From assembly GCF_002878395.1 (NCBI RefSeq), contig NC_061120.1:117835410-117899409 (forward strand): a stretch of DNA of 64,000 bases, given 5' to 3'. The DNA comes from Capsicum annuum (taxonomy: Eukaryota > Streptophyta > Magnoliopsida > Solanales > Solanaceae). This document shows positions 46,054-58,470 of the stretch, piece by piece (the stretch's first letter is position 1; each line of letters starts with the position of its first letter). The notes under the pieces are model-generated. The model saw only the letters and a list, made by a program, of their open reading frames with translations. It was not told the origin of the DNA and searched no databases. Position numbers and translations under genes: made by a program.

Positions 46054-49000
46054 TGTAATGCCCCGAGATCCCATCTCGATATGTCACATGATGCTTATGA
46101 CACCAAAGATCCACAAGCAAACCCTCTGTTGATATTTGTACTTATACACTGCATAATATCTGAAATAAATGCGGAAACTAGCCATAAGGTTCAACACATA
46201 TATGAATACTCATAATACAGAAAAACTGAATACTAATACATCCGTCTGAAAAGCCTCTAAACTATCTGGACTGCAGTTGAAGGTACAGGTCCCCAACTAA
46301 CTCCCACAACTGAAAATAAACAAAATCTGAAGCAATAATAGTAAATTAAGATTCGTCCTCGAAAGAAGAGAACTCACTACTACTGCTATTGACTAGGACT
46401 AAACTATTGAGGATACTCTAGATCCTGTTCCTCTGAGCCTATGGTGTCAAATAAAACACCATATCACAAATACGTCATTACAGGAATGTACCGAGTATGT
46501 TGACGAGGTAGGCTAATGCAAGGGCTCATACATGCACAATATCTAAACTGAATAATTATGAAGATGGTGCATGAAAATACATATATGAATGCACAGACCA
46601 TGAACACAATCATCGCAACTCTAGATACTGAAACTTGGATACCACTTTACTGCAGACTGAACTACCTACTGACACTGAGATACTGAATCACTGACTTATC
46701 TGTTACTGATAACTGAGAGTCTGGACATACTCATATCAAGGACTGAATTCTGAGCTTACTACTTTTGACTGATAAGATTAGTGATTTTTTCTAAAATATT
46801 ATTCCGGAAGCGATTATCAATGATAAGAAGTATGATCATGTCTGAATCTATACCATGCCATGGGTAAAGACCTCTCTGGTCAAGCCTCTCTGATGGGATG
46901 ACCCTCACAGGAAGTTGGCCAGAAGAAATATAATAGTCAAACCTCTCTGATCGTGATAGCTTGTACTAATGGGGACTCCTGTATCCTGCACTGGCTACGC
47001 AGTTCTGGAGTTCAGGGATTGCTCCTAGTAACTCGGCCTCTTTGAAGGGAGAGTCGCCATCCCTTTCCTCGCTCGGTGCTACTTCTACTCCCAACTAAAA
47101 AACTCTAAACTCAATTCCCAACTGAACACAACTGAACTGAATCTGATACTAATCATATTTCTCAAAAGATCTGACTGAGTTATGCTGAGATTACTTAGTT
47201 CAGTATCTGACGGAAAAGGTATAGAATCATGGTATCTGACTGATAATACAGAGCTGGAATAGATTACTCGAATTGCTTCTAAGATTAGAATTGAATCACT
47301 TGAAACTATTAGATCTGAGCTAATTACAGGACTGAGGCAAGATTACTAGTGATACAGAGATTACAAATATAACTGAGATTATTGAGCTTTCTTAAGTTCC
47401 GCACATGTCTGAGGATATAGAGTTCTATTGTTCACTGCATTATGAGAATCATGGCTCGACTAGAATTATTGAGAAACTGACATGGGATCTAGACAATAGC
47501 TTTATTGTTGGGTATAAATACCCCCAAGACGCAGTAGCATAAAAGTAAAGCATAATTATTCATTCATCGTCACGATCGTTCATATATCATCACAATCATT
47601 CATATATCATCATAGTCATTCATTCATATTCATAATAATTCAAGACATCACCTAAAGCATTTAACGATTACAAACATCTTATTCATTATCACAGTCGCCA
47701 AGGGGTCACTTTAAGCATCTCGGAAACATAATCATATAATAACGTAGAGGAAGCATGCTACTAGATTGTTCTCCATTCTACAAGGTTTTACCTCAACTAT
47801 TTCATACATAAATCAGTCTTGACATGTGTTTTGATATCACATGTCTTGAGGAAACTTCATATTATCATGTAATAATTCATTCACTTGGGCATTTTATCAA
47901 ACACAAGGCATGCATAAACTAACTCAAAATTTGGTGTTTTATCTTCAACATGCTATAATTGCCCTTATGCTTCACCTAACCTCTTTATCAAACCTAGGGG
48001 GAACATGTTGTGCTTATTCAACTATTTCTACACTCATTTGACATGAACACATCACATAGAAAGAAACATAAGGAAGATTTACCACAAATTTCACATAGAT
48101 TCCACCTACTAGGGTTAAGGCTCATGAATACTATAAACAAACATCAATCAAAACTCAACAACACATAGAACATCAATTTCAACTCATACAAATCCTTAAC
48201 ATCTCATAAACATAAAAATCTTTGAATTTTGAAAAGGGTTCTTTAGCTTCTCTAATGAAAAGCACCCAAGAATCAATATCTACATACCCAAGTCTTTGAA
48301 ATTGGATGAATTCTAATGCTTGAGACTCTATCTGCACTTTTAATAAATAATTCTTGAAGCCCACACTATGAGGAACTTGATTCTTAAAGAAATCTTAAAG
48401 AATTATGGATGAATTTTTGGAAGATTAGGGTTCTTGAATGAAACCCTAGTTATGTCTCCTTAAGAAAATTGAGAGAGAAGATGGAGAAATTAGGGTTTAG
48501 AGGTGGATGCTCATATTTATAGAGACCTCTAAAAGGTGGGAAATAACCAAAATACCCTTGCAAAAATATCCGTAAATTTCTTAAAAAAATAGCTGACGAC
48601 ATCCGTGACAAGCCCTCAAGTTGGTGATAGGCCATCACGAATTGTCGTCACAAAAGGGTGAAATTTTTAGTTTCTAATTAAGGTTGACGACATTGGTGAT
48701 AGGCCGTCATGGGTGTGACGGCTTATCACAATTGTCGTCACTAGTTTCCCATCCAGACATGCTAGAGTGAAATGGGCATAACTCTTTTCTTTGATATCAG
48801 TTTTTAATGAAATTTATATCGTTGGAAAGATAATTCAAAGTGATTTCATTTGATACATAGTAGGTCCTCTAATTAGATATATACAAAGATTTATGGTTAA
48901 TTGAAGTTGACCCAAATTTTGACGGTCACTAAAACTTGAACGATAGAAAAAATTTCAACTTTCCTTGAGTTAGGGGACCTCTATGATCTTAATTCATGCT

Positions 49001-49133
49001 CAAATAGATTCCCACACGATTCGAAGTATTTGATACTTGGGAAGATATTTTTGAAACATTTAGACTCTGATTTTTCACTTTACCAAATATGCTCTAAGTC
49101 TCAGACTGGAAGAGAATTTTGTGGGGCATTACA
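46054..49133 (-). mobile_element. Element C 3' LTR
   Basis: TGTAATGCCCCGAG at the low end, GGGGCATTACA at the high end. Relative to the 5' LTR and the solo LTR it lacks about 300 bases at about 46850, seen as a clean jump from GATCATGTCTGAATC to TATACCATGCCATGGG. A run of ATCATTCAT-like phrases lies at 47555-47640. TATA box on the minus strand at 48513-48522. Confidence 0.85.
48590..48745 (-). promoter_or_regulatory. TGACG-box cluster, element C 3' LTR
   Basis: GCTGACGACATC, AATTGTCGTCAC, GTTGACGACATT, GCCGTCATGG, TGTGACGGC and TTGTCGTCAC within 155 bases, interleaved with GTGATAGGCC. In LTR orientation the cluster is just upstream of the TATA box, as in the solo LTR. Confidence 0.5.
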
Positions 49134-49149
49134 TTATCTTCTCCTTGGG
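49134..49149 (-). other. Polypurine tract of element C
   Basis: Minus strand CCAAGGAGAAGATAA directly before TGTAATGCCCC. It shows that the 3' end of the internal region is intact, so the missing pol was lost between here and gag. Confidence 0.7.
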
Positions 49150-49745
49150 AACATTCATCCTCAAATGTCGCTTGATGGACTAAAAATACGGATCAATAGA
49201 ACGTACTCAAGGAATAGAAACATTTCAAGGCATGCTTGTGCAACTAGAATAACTGACATACCGAGTTCTCAAACTGGGCATGATTCATATCTAGTGCATG
49301 TTATACTAGACTGAATCTACTCATAGTTGAATTCTCATACCACTCATACAAATCTTATGCATGAACTCATAACTGGGCTGATATCAAGAATGCATGACAG
49401 ATCACACACTGACAAGCTGTACTCACTTCTACTAAATACGTATATCTAATGCATGAATGTCTGGCTAAGCTAGCTTTCGAAAGAACGACTTGACAATGCA
49501 ATAACGACTAATCCTAACTTCATAAAGAAAATTTAAACATGTATCGAGATGAATGTAATGGCATGCAACATCAGAATACTCTGGGGTATCTCCCCCTTGG
49601 GACTCTATGTCCTTCTAAACACACTTCGCTGAAATATTGGGCAGTGCGCAGGGAACCTACAGCCTGGGTCATGATTGACTGATAAAGATCTGAAACTCAT
49701 ACACGACTTTTGCTAACATATAAGCTCAAAATAGAAGCAAAGGAT
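49150..49745. other. Element C internal 3' noncoding region
   Basis: About 600 bases between gag and the polypurine tract with no pol similarity in any frame. The ORF at 49030-49314 straddles the LTR edge and is chance. Confidence 0.55.
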
Positions 49746-49839
49746 CTATCAATGTATGTCATAAAGATAAAGGGTTGATCCCATACCTGGGTCTATTTTA
49801 GGGGATCTTTCCCAATCAAGGAGAGCCTGTAATGCATGG

Positions 49840-50897
49840 AGTCTACCCTTGTAAGTCAGCACTCTACATTCTCGCATTCTATGGGCTGGCTCACCACAAC
49901 CAAAACACATATCACCACAAGCTCTATACACACCTTGGTGGCGCCTACCACACTCTCCACAATGCTGATGGGTACGAACACCAGTAGCACTACTATGGGA
50001 TTTGGAGCATGGCACTCCCTCAGATCTGACACCCCGAACACAAATGCGGGTATACTATCTAAATATGGAGATGAAATTAAAAAGCTCCAACCACACTGAG
50101 AACTACTACCACCTTGAGAACCTGACTGCGAGAAACCATGACTACCTGTCTTGCCTTTTATACTCACTCTCTCTCTTTCCTTTATCTTATCTGCCTCAAT
50201 ATGTAGCACATACATCATCAGTCTAGCAAGGTCCATATCTTTATGAAGCATAAAAGTACTATACTCTTTCAACACTGACACAGATACACCAATAAAAAAT
50301 TTACTCATACTCGCTCTAGGGTCAGCTATCAAGATAGGAGCATACTTAGCTAATTGGTTAAACTTAAGACAATACTATTTCACGGTCATGGAACCTTGCC
50401 TTAGGTTTATGAACTCTTCTAGCTTATCCTCTCTCATCTCTAGCGGGAAACACCTATCTAGAAAGTCACTCTAAAACTCTAGCCAAGTCACAGGAGCTGC
50501 ATTCTCCCCTCTACTCTTCTCCCACATTGCCACCCAATTATGTGCAACATCATTCAACCTATAAGATGCTAACTCAACACTCTCCTTCTCAGAAATATGC
50601 ATAATTTGGGTGATCTTCTTCACCTCCTCTAGATAAAGATGTGGGTCCTCACCACTACTGACCTAAAGAATTCAGGCAAGTTCACTTTAATGAAACTTCC
50701 GATTCTATTGCGGCTGAGTCCCCATCTTGCTGAGGTGGGGCTGTAGTGTGACGGTTATCCTGAACACTAGTCACAACTTAGGCTAAGGCCTGAAAAGTTG
50801 CCCGAAACTCTATATTTGACATACTCTCATTCTCCGAATCTACTGGATAGGAGGGCTGGTCATCCACCCCATGGACAATATCTCCGTGAGGAGGCAT
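49840..50897 (-). pseudogene. Element C gag
   Basis: Starts at the ATG at 50897 (MPPHGDIVHGVDDQPSYPVD). The stretch 49856-50332 reads IADPRASMSKFFIGVSVSVLKE, then LHKDMDLARLMMYVLHIEADKIKER, the C-terminal half of the Tekay/Del capsid domain. The nucleocapsid at 49850-49960 has CGECGRRHQGVYRACGDMC followed by CFGCGEPAHRMREC, a canonical CX2CX4HX4C zinc knuckle, the best kept in the window. A frameshift joins the two frames near 49930-50015 and there are stops in the N-terminal part. Protease sequence should follow but is absent. Confidence 0.75.
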
Positions 50898-51104
50898 ACT
50901 TTGTAATAGGAAAAAACAAGTGGATTAGACTGATAAGCAACTTGAGCTCATGCTGACTCATATGAAATGATCACTGAAAGAAGGGAAACTGCTCCTAAGA
51001 ACATCCTGTAGCCTCTTGAACATAAATGTGGCGTGCTACACACCCATGCATAAGACTCTACTAGATGTAACTTTTTAGACTCCCTATGACAATCTTGAAC
51101 CTTA

Positions 51105-51118
51105 GGCTCTGATACCAA
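51105..51118 (-). other. Primer binding site of element C (initiator-Met tRNA)
   Basis: Minus strand TTGGTATCAGAGCC, a perfect 14-base match to the tRNA-iMet complement, three bases inside the 5' LTR. Confidence 0.85.
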
Positions 51119-51121
51119 GTT

Positions 51122-54100
51122 TGTAACACCTCGAGATCCCATCCTAAGATGTCACACGGTGCTTATGACCCCGAAAGACCATATGCTAATCCTTTACTGG
51201 TATCTGTACCTGTACATTGCATAATATCTTAAATAAATTTGGAAACTAGCCATAAAGTTCAACACATCTATGAATACTCATAATACAAAAAAACTAAATA
51301 CTAATACATCCATCTGAAAAGCATATAAATTGTCTGAATTACAGAGTTAAAGGGACAGGAACCCAACTAACTCCCTCAACTAAAAATAAATAAATTCTAA
51401 AGAAATAATAATAAACTAAGATTCATCCTCGAAAGAAGAGGACTCACTGCTACTACTGTTGACTGGGACTGAACTGTTGAGGATACTCTAGCTCCTATGC
51501 CTCTGAACCTATAGTGTCAAATAAAACACCATAGCGCAAATACGTCATTACAGGAATGTACCGTGTATTTAGATGAGGTAGGCTAATGTAAGGGCTAATC
51601 CATACACAATATTTAAATTGAATAATCATGAAAATGTCGTATGAGAACACATATATGAATGCACAGACCATTAACAAAATCATTGCAACTCTAGATACTA
51701 AAACTTGAATACCACTTTACTACAGACTGAACTATCTACTGACACTAAGATACTAAATCACTGACTTATCTGATACTGATAACTGAGATTCTACATGTAA
51801 TTACATCAAGGACTAAATTCTGAGCTTACTGCTTTTGACGGACAAGATTAGAGATCAACTTTTCTAACATATTATTCTGCAAGTGATTATCAATGATAAG
51901 AAGTATGATTATGTCCAAATCTAACAACAAGAATACTTCTAGATATGATAATAAGAATACTCAACATGGTCTAAGATTATAATCAAGCCTGTCTAATGGG
52001 AGATCTCTAGATATGATAATATGAATCTGTATATGAGACTAAGCCTATCTTACGGGATGGTCCATGAATTAATGGAACTATCTGAGTTCCTCACTGAGAT
52101 AGACAACTGTACCACACACTCCTAATTTCTGAAGATTGATACTGAAACTTCAACTTTGGGAAGTAGTTACTTAACTGACATGCCCCAACCTACCACAGTT
52201 GGGGTCCAACCTCTAACCCCAGTTGGAAGGGTGTGAATACTATGCCATAGGTAAAGATCTCTCTGGTCAACCTTCTTTGATGGGATGAACCTCGCAGAAA
52301 GTCGGCCTGAGGCAATATAATAGTCAAACCTCTCTGATGGTGATAGCTTCTTCTGATGGGGACTCCTACATCTTGCACTGGCTACTCAATTTTGTAGTTT
52401 AGGGATTGCTTCTAGCGACTCAACCACTCTGATGGGAGATTCGTCATCCCTTCCCTTGCAAGCTGCTAGCTTCTAATCCCAACTAAAAGACTCTAAAATG
52501 AATTCTCAACTAAACACAACTAAACTAAATTTGATACTGATCATATTTCTCAAAAGATCTGAGTGCTTAGTAGCATATCTGACAGAAAAGGTATCAAATC
52601 ATGGTATTTGACTGATGATACAGAGTTGGAATAGATTACTCAAATCACTTCTGTGATTAGAATTGAATCACTTGACTACTATTATATCTTTGATAACTAT
52701 AGGACTGAGGCTATATTACTAGCGATACAGAGATTACAGAGATAACTGAGATTATTGAGCTTTCTTAAGTTCTGCATTTGTCTGAGGATACAGAGTTCTA
52801 TAGTTCACTGAGTTTTGAGAATCATAGCTCGACTGGAATTATTGAGAAACTGACTTGGGATCTAGACAGCTCTATTATTGGGTATAAATACCCCCAGGAC
52901 TCGATAGCATAAAAGTAAAGCATAATCTTTCATTTATCATCACGATTGTTCATATATCATCACAATTATTCATGCTTCACCTAATCATTTATTCATCATC
53001 ATAATTATTCAAGAGATCACCTCAAGTATTTAACGATCACAAACATCTTATTCATTATCACAGTTGCCAAGGGGTCACTTTAAGCATCTCGGAAATATAA
53101 TCATATAATAACGTAGGGGAAACATGCTACTAGATTGTACTCAATTCAATAAGGTTTTACCTCAACTATTTCATACCTAAATCAGTTTTTACATGTGTTT
53201 GGATATCATATGGCTTGAGGAAACTTCATACTATCATGGAATAATTCATTTACTTAGGCATTTTATCAAACACTAGGCAAGCATAAACGAACTTATAATT
53301 TGGGGTTTCATCTTCAACTTAATACAATGGCTGTTATGCTTCACCTAAGCTCTTTATCAAATCTAGGGGGAACATACTTCTCTTATTAAACCATTTCTAC
53401 ACCTATTTAAGATGAACACATCACATAGAAAGCAACATAAGGAAGATTTATCACAAATATCACATCGATTCCACCTACTAGGGTTAAGGCTCATGAATTT
53501 TGTAAACAAACATGAATCTAAACTCAAAAACACATTGAACATCAATTTCAATGCATAAAAATCATTAACAACTTATAACCATAAACATCTTTGAGTTTTG
53601 AAAAGGGTTCTTGAGCTTTTTGGATGAAAAAGACCCAAGAATCATCTACATACCTTAATCTTTGAAACTGGATTATTTCTAATGCTTGAGAGTCTATCCG
53701 TACTTATAATAAATAATTCTCAAATCCCTCACTTGAAGGAACTTAATTCTTGAAGAAATCTTCAAGAATTATAGATAAATTTTTGGAAGATTAGCATTCT
53801 TCAATGAAACCCTAGTTATGTCTTTTTAAGAAAATTGAGAGAGAAGATGGAGAAATTAGGGTTTAGAGGTGGATGCTCATATTTATAGAGACCATAAAAA
53901 TGTGGAAAATAACCATAATATCCTTACAAAAATGTCCTTAAATTGTTGAAAAAAATAGCTGACGACATCAGTGACAAGCCGTCAAGTTGGTGATAGGCCG
54001 TCACGAATTGACATCACAAAAAGGTGAAATTTTGAGTTTATGGTTAAGGTTGATGACATTGGTGATATGACGTCACGAGAGTGATGGCTTGTTACAATTT

Positions 54101-54488
54101 TCATCACTAGGTTTCCAGCCATACATATTGGATAACTTTTTTCTTTGATATCAGTTTTTGATAATATTGGTATTGTTGGAATAATAATTCAAAGATATTT
54201 CATTTGATATATAGTAGGTCTTTTAATTCAATATATTCAAGGATTTATCATCGATTAAAGTTGACCCAAATTTTGATGGTCACTAAAACTTGAAAGATAG
54301 GAAAGATTTCAACTTGTCCATGAGTTAGGGGACCTCTATGATCTTAATTCATGCACAAATAGATTCCCACACGATTAAAAGTATTTCATACTTGGGAAGA
54401 TATTTCTGAAACATTTAGACTCGAATTTTTTGCTTTACCAAATACGCTCTAAGGCTTAGACTGGAAGAGAATTTTGCGAGGTATTACA
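51122..54488 (-). mobile_element. Element C 5' LTR
   Basis: TGTAACACCTCGAG at the low end, GCGAGGTATTACA at the high end. By eye the first 150 bases differ from the 3' LTR at roughly one base in six, so the insertion is old. It retains the segment near 51950-52230 missing from the 3' LTR. TATA box on the minus strand at 53879-53888. Confidence 0.85.
53955..54110 (-). promoter_or_regulatory. TGACG-box cluster, element C 5' LTR
   Basis: GCTGACGACATC, GCCGTCAAG, GCCGTCACG, TGACGTCACG (palindromic TGACGTCA) and related phrases, in the same position as in the other two C-family LTRs. Some boxes have decayed to TGATG. Confidence 0.5.
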
Positions 54489-55350
54489 TTGAGCCATACC
54501 TATTGGATATGATTCATATGATTCTTCTTCTCTAATATCATTCCCAAGGTAGTGTGGTGTGGGTCACTCACTGTCCTAGGTATGAGTGACCCTCCCCTCA
54601 ATCTTACCTACGTAAGTAGTATGGGGTAAGGTTTTAGCTTAGAGTAAATTGATTTTTTTACGATTGGAGCATATGTGTTAGGGGTGAGTCATACCCTTTG
54701 GATAATACTCATGGGTGTATTTTCATATCCCTAGCAGTGTGTGATACCTAGGAGAAGCTTATGGTACAAGTTAGGGTACCAATCATACCCTAAGGTACGA
54801 CTACTTAAGAGAGTCGTATGGTGTTTTGTACCCCTGGATGGGTTAAATTTTTAGCTTTTAGGTAAGGGCCTTGTGGTTATTTCCCTTATCTAAAACCTAA
54901 TACCTCTCACTATATTAGTGTGTGTAGCCTCCAAAGCATCTATTTTTATAGATCAAACACCCTAAATACTCTCTCAAGCTTATGTTTGAACAATTGCAAG
55001 CTAGGGTTTCAAGACTAGTCTTGAAGAGGCAAAGGGGAATCAATATTCTTGGTGATTTATCGTGATTAAGGAATGTACTTCTTATCCTTTCCAAATAACT
55101 CTAAACCCATGTTTTTCATACTTGGATTAGCAAGTGTTTATGGTGGTTTTGAAATCAAATAAAAAGTGTTTTCTTGCCTAGTAATGAATAATGATGATTC
55201 CTTCTTAGACTTGTGTTTATACACGTTATTTATGGTAGTTTGCACATGTGAATGCTTTCGTATGTTGTCTAAAAAGTAGTTCTTGTGTAACCCTACTCTT
55301 GATGATTTCTACCATGAAACAGGACTTGGTAAAGGCATGTACATGATGAG

Positions 55351-56842
55351 TGGGAAATTTTGTAGTTATTTACATTCCACTTTTATGCACACTACTATGA
55401 TTTGAATATCTAAATGAGACAACTCTTATATTAAACATACTAATTTCCATATTTTGCAGGTATACAAGTGTTGAAAAGAAAAGAAGCAAACTTGAGGTAA
55501 AAATGAGTAGAAAGGGAATTGAAGTGCAAAAGTTGGACCAGGAAAAGCAGGATCAGGATGCCCCTGATCGCAGCTAGTTAAGTTAGTCAAATCGCGATGG
55601 ACTAATCGCGATCGCAGTGAGTATGATCACGATAATGCTAATACGATCACGTGAGAGCAGAAAATAGCCAAAGGAAAGAAATATAATTTTAGCCAACTGA
55701 CCCTAAATTCCCATTAAAAGTTTCAAAACCTTCATTTATCTCACTATCCATCTTTCCACAACCTTACCCTCCAATCTTAGTCTAGGGTTTTTGTAATTTA
55801 TTAGATCTTGGAGCTTAAATGTGTAATAATTTAAGCTAATAAGACATTACAGTAACCTCCAAGTATAGATTTAGCTTTGTCTATTAAAGATTTATTTGAG
55901 TCTAAAGTGTGGTTTACCCTCTCTTTATTTTTCCCATGAATAACTTTAATAGACATCTTGGTTTGTTAATGTTTATTATCATTATTTGTTGCTAGATCTA
56001 TTTCTTAGGATTATGCTTAATTATGGTGCAATTGTGTGTAGGTTATGATATTTTTATGTAGATTTGAGTTTGTTAATGATGGGTTCTACTATTACTTGAT
56101 TAATTTACTTGGTATTTAACGGGGTGAAAACCCCAAATACCCAAATGGGTTTGATGGGTAAAAGCTCAAAACTCTAGAAATCTCAAGGTCAACTTCAAAA
56201 GAAGGGTTTTGGGTGAACTTTAGGAATACATAGTATCCTTGAAAGAGGGATGTGGAGACCAAATCAATGATATACAATTATGTATGTAGTTTGCAAAAGT
56301 TTCAATATTTTGTACAAAAGTTTTATTGGGAGGTTGACTATCCCTTGGGTTCCATCCTAGAAATAGGGGTAAATAATTGAGATATTGGGTGACTTTAATA
56401 GCACACTTAATAGGTACTTGAAAGGGTCAATGAGTGACATCTTTGTGGATTGGTTGAAAAACTAGCCTGAAGGACTTTAAACCTAGAATACCATATTATC
56501 AACTACTAGAATTTACATCGAATTATTACATACCCATGCATATCTTTCCCCTAGGATAGCATAGTCCCAAGATCCGATCCTAATTGATTACACTCTAATT
56601 ATTATTAGTCTCAAATTATTTCCTTATAAGCCCAAAATTTACTTTCATGTTTGAAAATATCAAAACCCCCTAAACCATTTTGTATGATAGGTTTGAATTT
56701 AGGTAGTAACTTTTATTCTGAACCTACTCAATCGCCACTCACATTGTTCTTCGTGGATTTAACCTCAACACTTTTTTGGTAAATATATTAATAATGATGG
56801 CCTTTCACTCAAATTAATATGTAAGTTGAGCGTTATAAGTAA
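55351..56842 (+). mobile_element. 1.5-kb solo LTR of an unrelated family
   Basis: The shared LTR is interrupted here relative to the D 5' LTR. The inserted piece starts TGGGAAATTTTGTAGTTATT and ends GAGCGTTATAAGTAA, with ATGAG/ATAAG flanks as a likely 4/5 target duplication. It contains a patch of ATCGCGATCGC and GATCACG phrases (55595-55665) and a TCAATCGCCACTCACATTG block near the end, both common in plant Tat/Athila-type LTRs. No internal region is present. The final CA is not preserved, so the right edge is uncertain by a few bases. Confidence 0.55.
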
Positions 56843-58286
56843 ATAAGGTTTTTGTGAAAATGTCTAAGTAACATTCCTAGTTACATGATGATAATGCTTT
56901 GAACTTGCACAATGGACCAATATGTGTGAATGCTTGATAAATTACATTATGATGGTAAAGTGATCTATGTATTATGTAATTGATGACCTTGATGGTTTGA
57001 TGAATAAAAAAGGGGTTAAAGTCCATAATATAAAAATGAACTTAAATTATGTGTTGAACTAAATTTTGGTATACAATTGCTAAGGATGTATGAATGGCTT
57101 GTAAGGGTCTTGGGGACCATAGTTTGAATCTTATGATGAGTTCAATTAAGGCGTTAGTATATTGAAATGGCTAAGCAATGAAGGCTTTCGTGAATACCAT
57201 ATACTCATGAATGGTGTTGAATTGTCTGAATGGGTTAAAGTCCTTATGTGTGGAATTGAATGTATGTGGATGCATGGACAATAGGTTAGATTCCCAATAT
57301 CGACTAATGATAGTTGTGATGGATTGAGGTTAAAGTCCCTTGCCTAATAGAATCACTAGTGGTTAAATTTCTATGAATAATAAGAACTCATAAGGTTAAA
57401 GTCCCCTAATCTAATATTGCATGAGGTTAGATTCTCTTGCCTAATGTGTGAGCATATAGTTAGAGTCTCTTGCTTGAATAAATGTGTGTGAGTGGTTAAA
57501 GCCACTCACTTAAATTGATAAGTATATACTAGAACCCCCTTACCTGATTATATGTGAATATGGTTAAAATCTTATTCCTAATAAGAAATGCTTGAATCTA
57601 TGAGTGTGAAATATTGGAGTCCTCCACAACTTGCATGATGAATGAGTTCTTCCTAAGTGTTGATGAGACTTGTCCCCTTGGTTAGCATGTGAAATGTATA
57701 GTATGGATAGGGTTATGAATGTGATTGAATATGATAAACAATGACTTGTTGTTGGATTATGATGCTATTTTATCCTTATCCTTAAGTTATATGATAGTGT
57801 TCCAACCACTAGCCATCCCTAAATGCTATGTCCCTAAGTGACATAGGGGAAGGAGCATCATCTTCTCTTCCTACGCAGTGATTAGGTGATCGAAGTGATT
57901 CGTACATTGACTACGGCGTGGTGATCTTTCATATATCGAAAGATATTCATTCTTAGTCCCCTACCTTTAGATTTAGTCTCATTTTGAATTGGTTTGGCTA
58001 TTGTCGGGGGATCGTCCCAACTTAGATATTATGAAACTTTGGTTGTATTAAGGTATTATGGATGGCTATGGATTTGGGTATATCAGCTAGTGTGTTGATA
58101 TTTATAAAATTGATAGACATTTTTAAAGTTATGTCTTGTAGTATGTGTTCTGCTATCTCATTATATGATTGGAATCTACCAGACCCATTTGAGTGATGTG
58201 TGATTATTATGGGATATTGGGCAACCTCTGATTCATATATGATTGAGGTTTCGATACAACATGGCTCGGTTTTGGGTCATGTCAAG

Positions 58287-58300
58287 TTTGTATCAAAACC
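58287..58300 (+). other. Degenerate primer binding site of element E
   Basis: TTTGTATCAAAACC against TTGGTATCAGAGCC; two bases after the LTR end. Confidence 0.55.
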
Positions 58301-58470
58301 TAGGGTCATAGTCAGACGGATGTCTACAATACTGCATCACGTAGAATCTCTTTTATGGGTGTGAAGCTATGAAACATCTTATGAAAATGTTTTCTTTCTT
58401 GTGCTTCAATATTAAATTATCGAGTCAAAGGTCTTGGATTTCTCTATTTCTATTTGGTATCTTTCAGATT

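Larger units (their letters stand above)
46054..54488 (-). mobile_element. Element C: long-LTR, gag-only Ty3/gypsy derivative
   Basis: Minus-strand element with LTRs of 3,080 (46054-49133) and 3,367 bases (51122-54488) around only 1,988 internal bases. A perfect target duplication TTGAG stands at 46049-46053 and 54489-54493. The primer site, polypurine tract and a recognisable gag remain, while protease, RT, RNase H and integrase are absent. It is therefore non-autonomous, probably by internal deletion of a full chromovirus. The host DNA is the shared D/E LTR, whose sequence is colinear across the junction with 63700-63760. Confidence 0.9.
34713..58284 (+). mobile_element. Element D: Ty3/gypsy chromovirus (Tekay/Del type)
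   Basis: 5' LTR 34713-36373 (its first 700 or so bases missing), internal region 36374-45976, 3' LTR 45977-58284. After removing element G the internal part is about 5.4 kb, the same as element E and close to A and B. The 3' LTR, after removing element C and a solo LTR, is about 2.37 kb. All pol domains are present in order but broken. Confidence 0.75.
45977..58284 (+). mobile_element. Shared LTR: 3' LTR of D and 5' LTR of E, interrupted
   Basis: Starts TGAAATACCTAGACTTAGAA after the D tract and ends GGTCATGTCA before the primer site of E. Without element C and the 1.5-kb solo LTR it is about 2.37 kb. Its opening and the part at 54494-54840 match the 3' LTR of E at 63654-64000, and its second half (56848-58284) matches the D 5' LTR. 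There is only one LTR between D and E, hence the shared reading. GTTAGAGTCCC phrases at 57010-57650. Confidence 0.7.

Noticed and set aside
49836..50226. Plus-strand ORFs of 87 and 74 codons
   Set aside because: Antisense of the C gag, whose CX2CX4HX4C knuckle fixes the true strand.
51100..51122. tRNA-like GGCTCTGATACCAA sequence as a tRNA gene
   Set aside because: Only the 3' end complement is present, next to an LTR edge, which is a primer binding site. No cloverleaf can be drawn.
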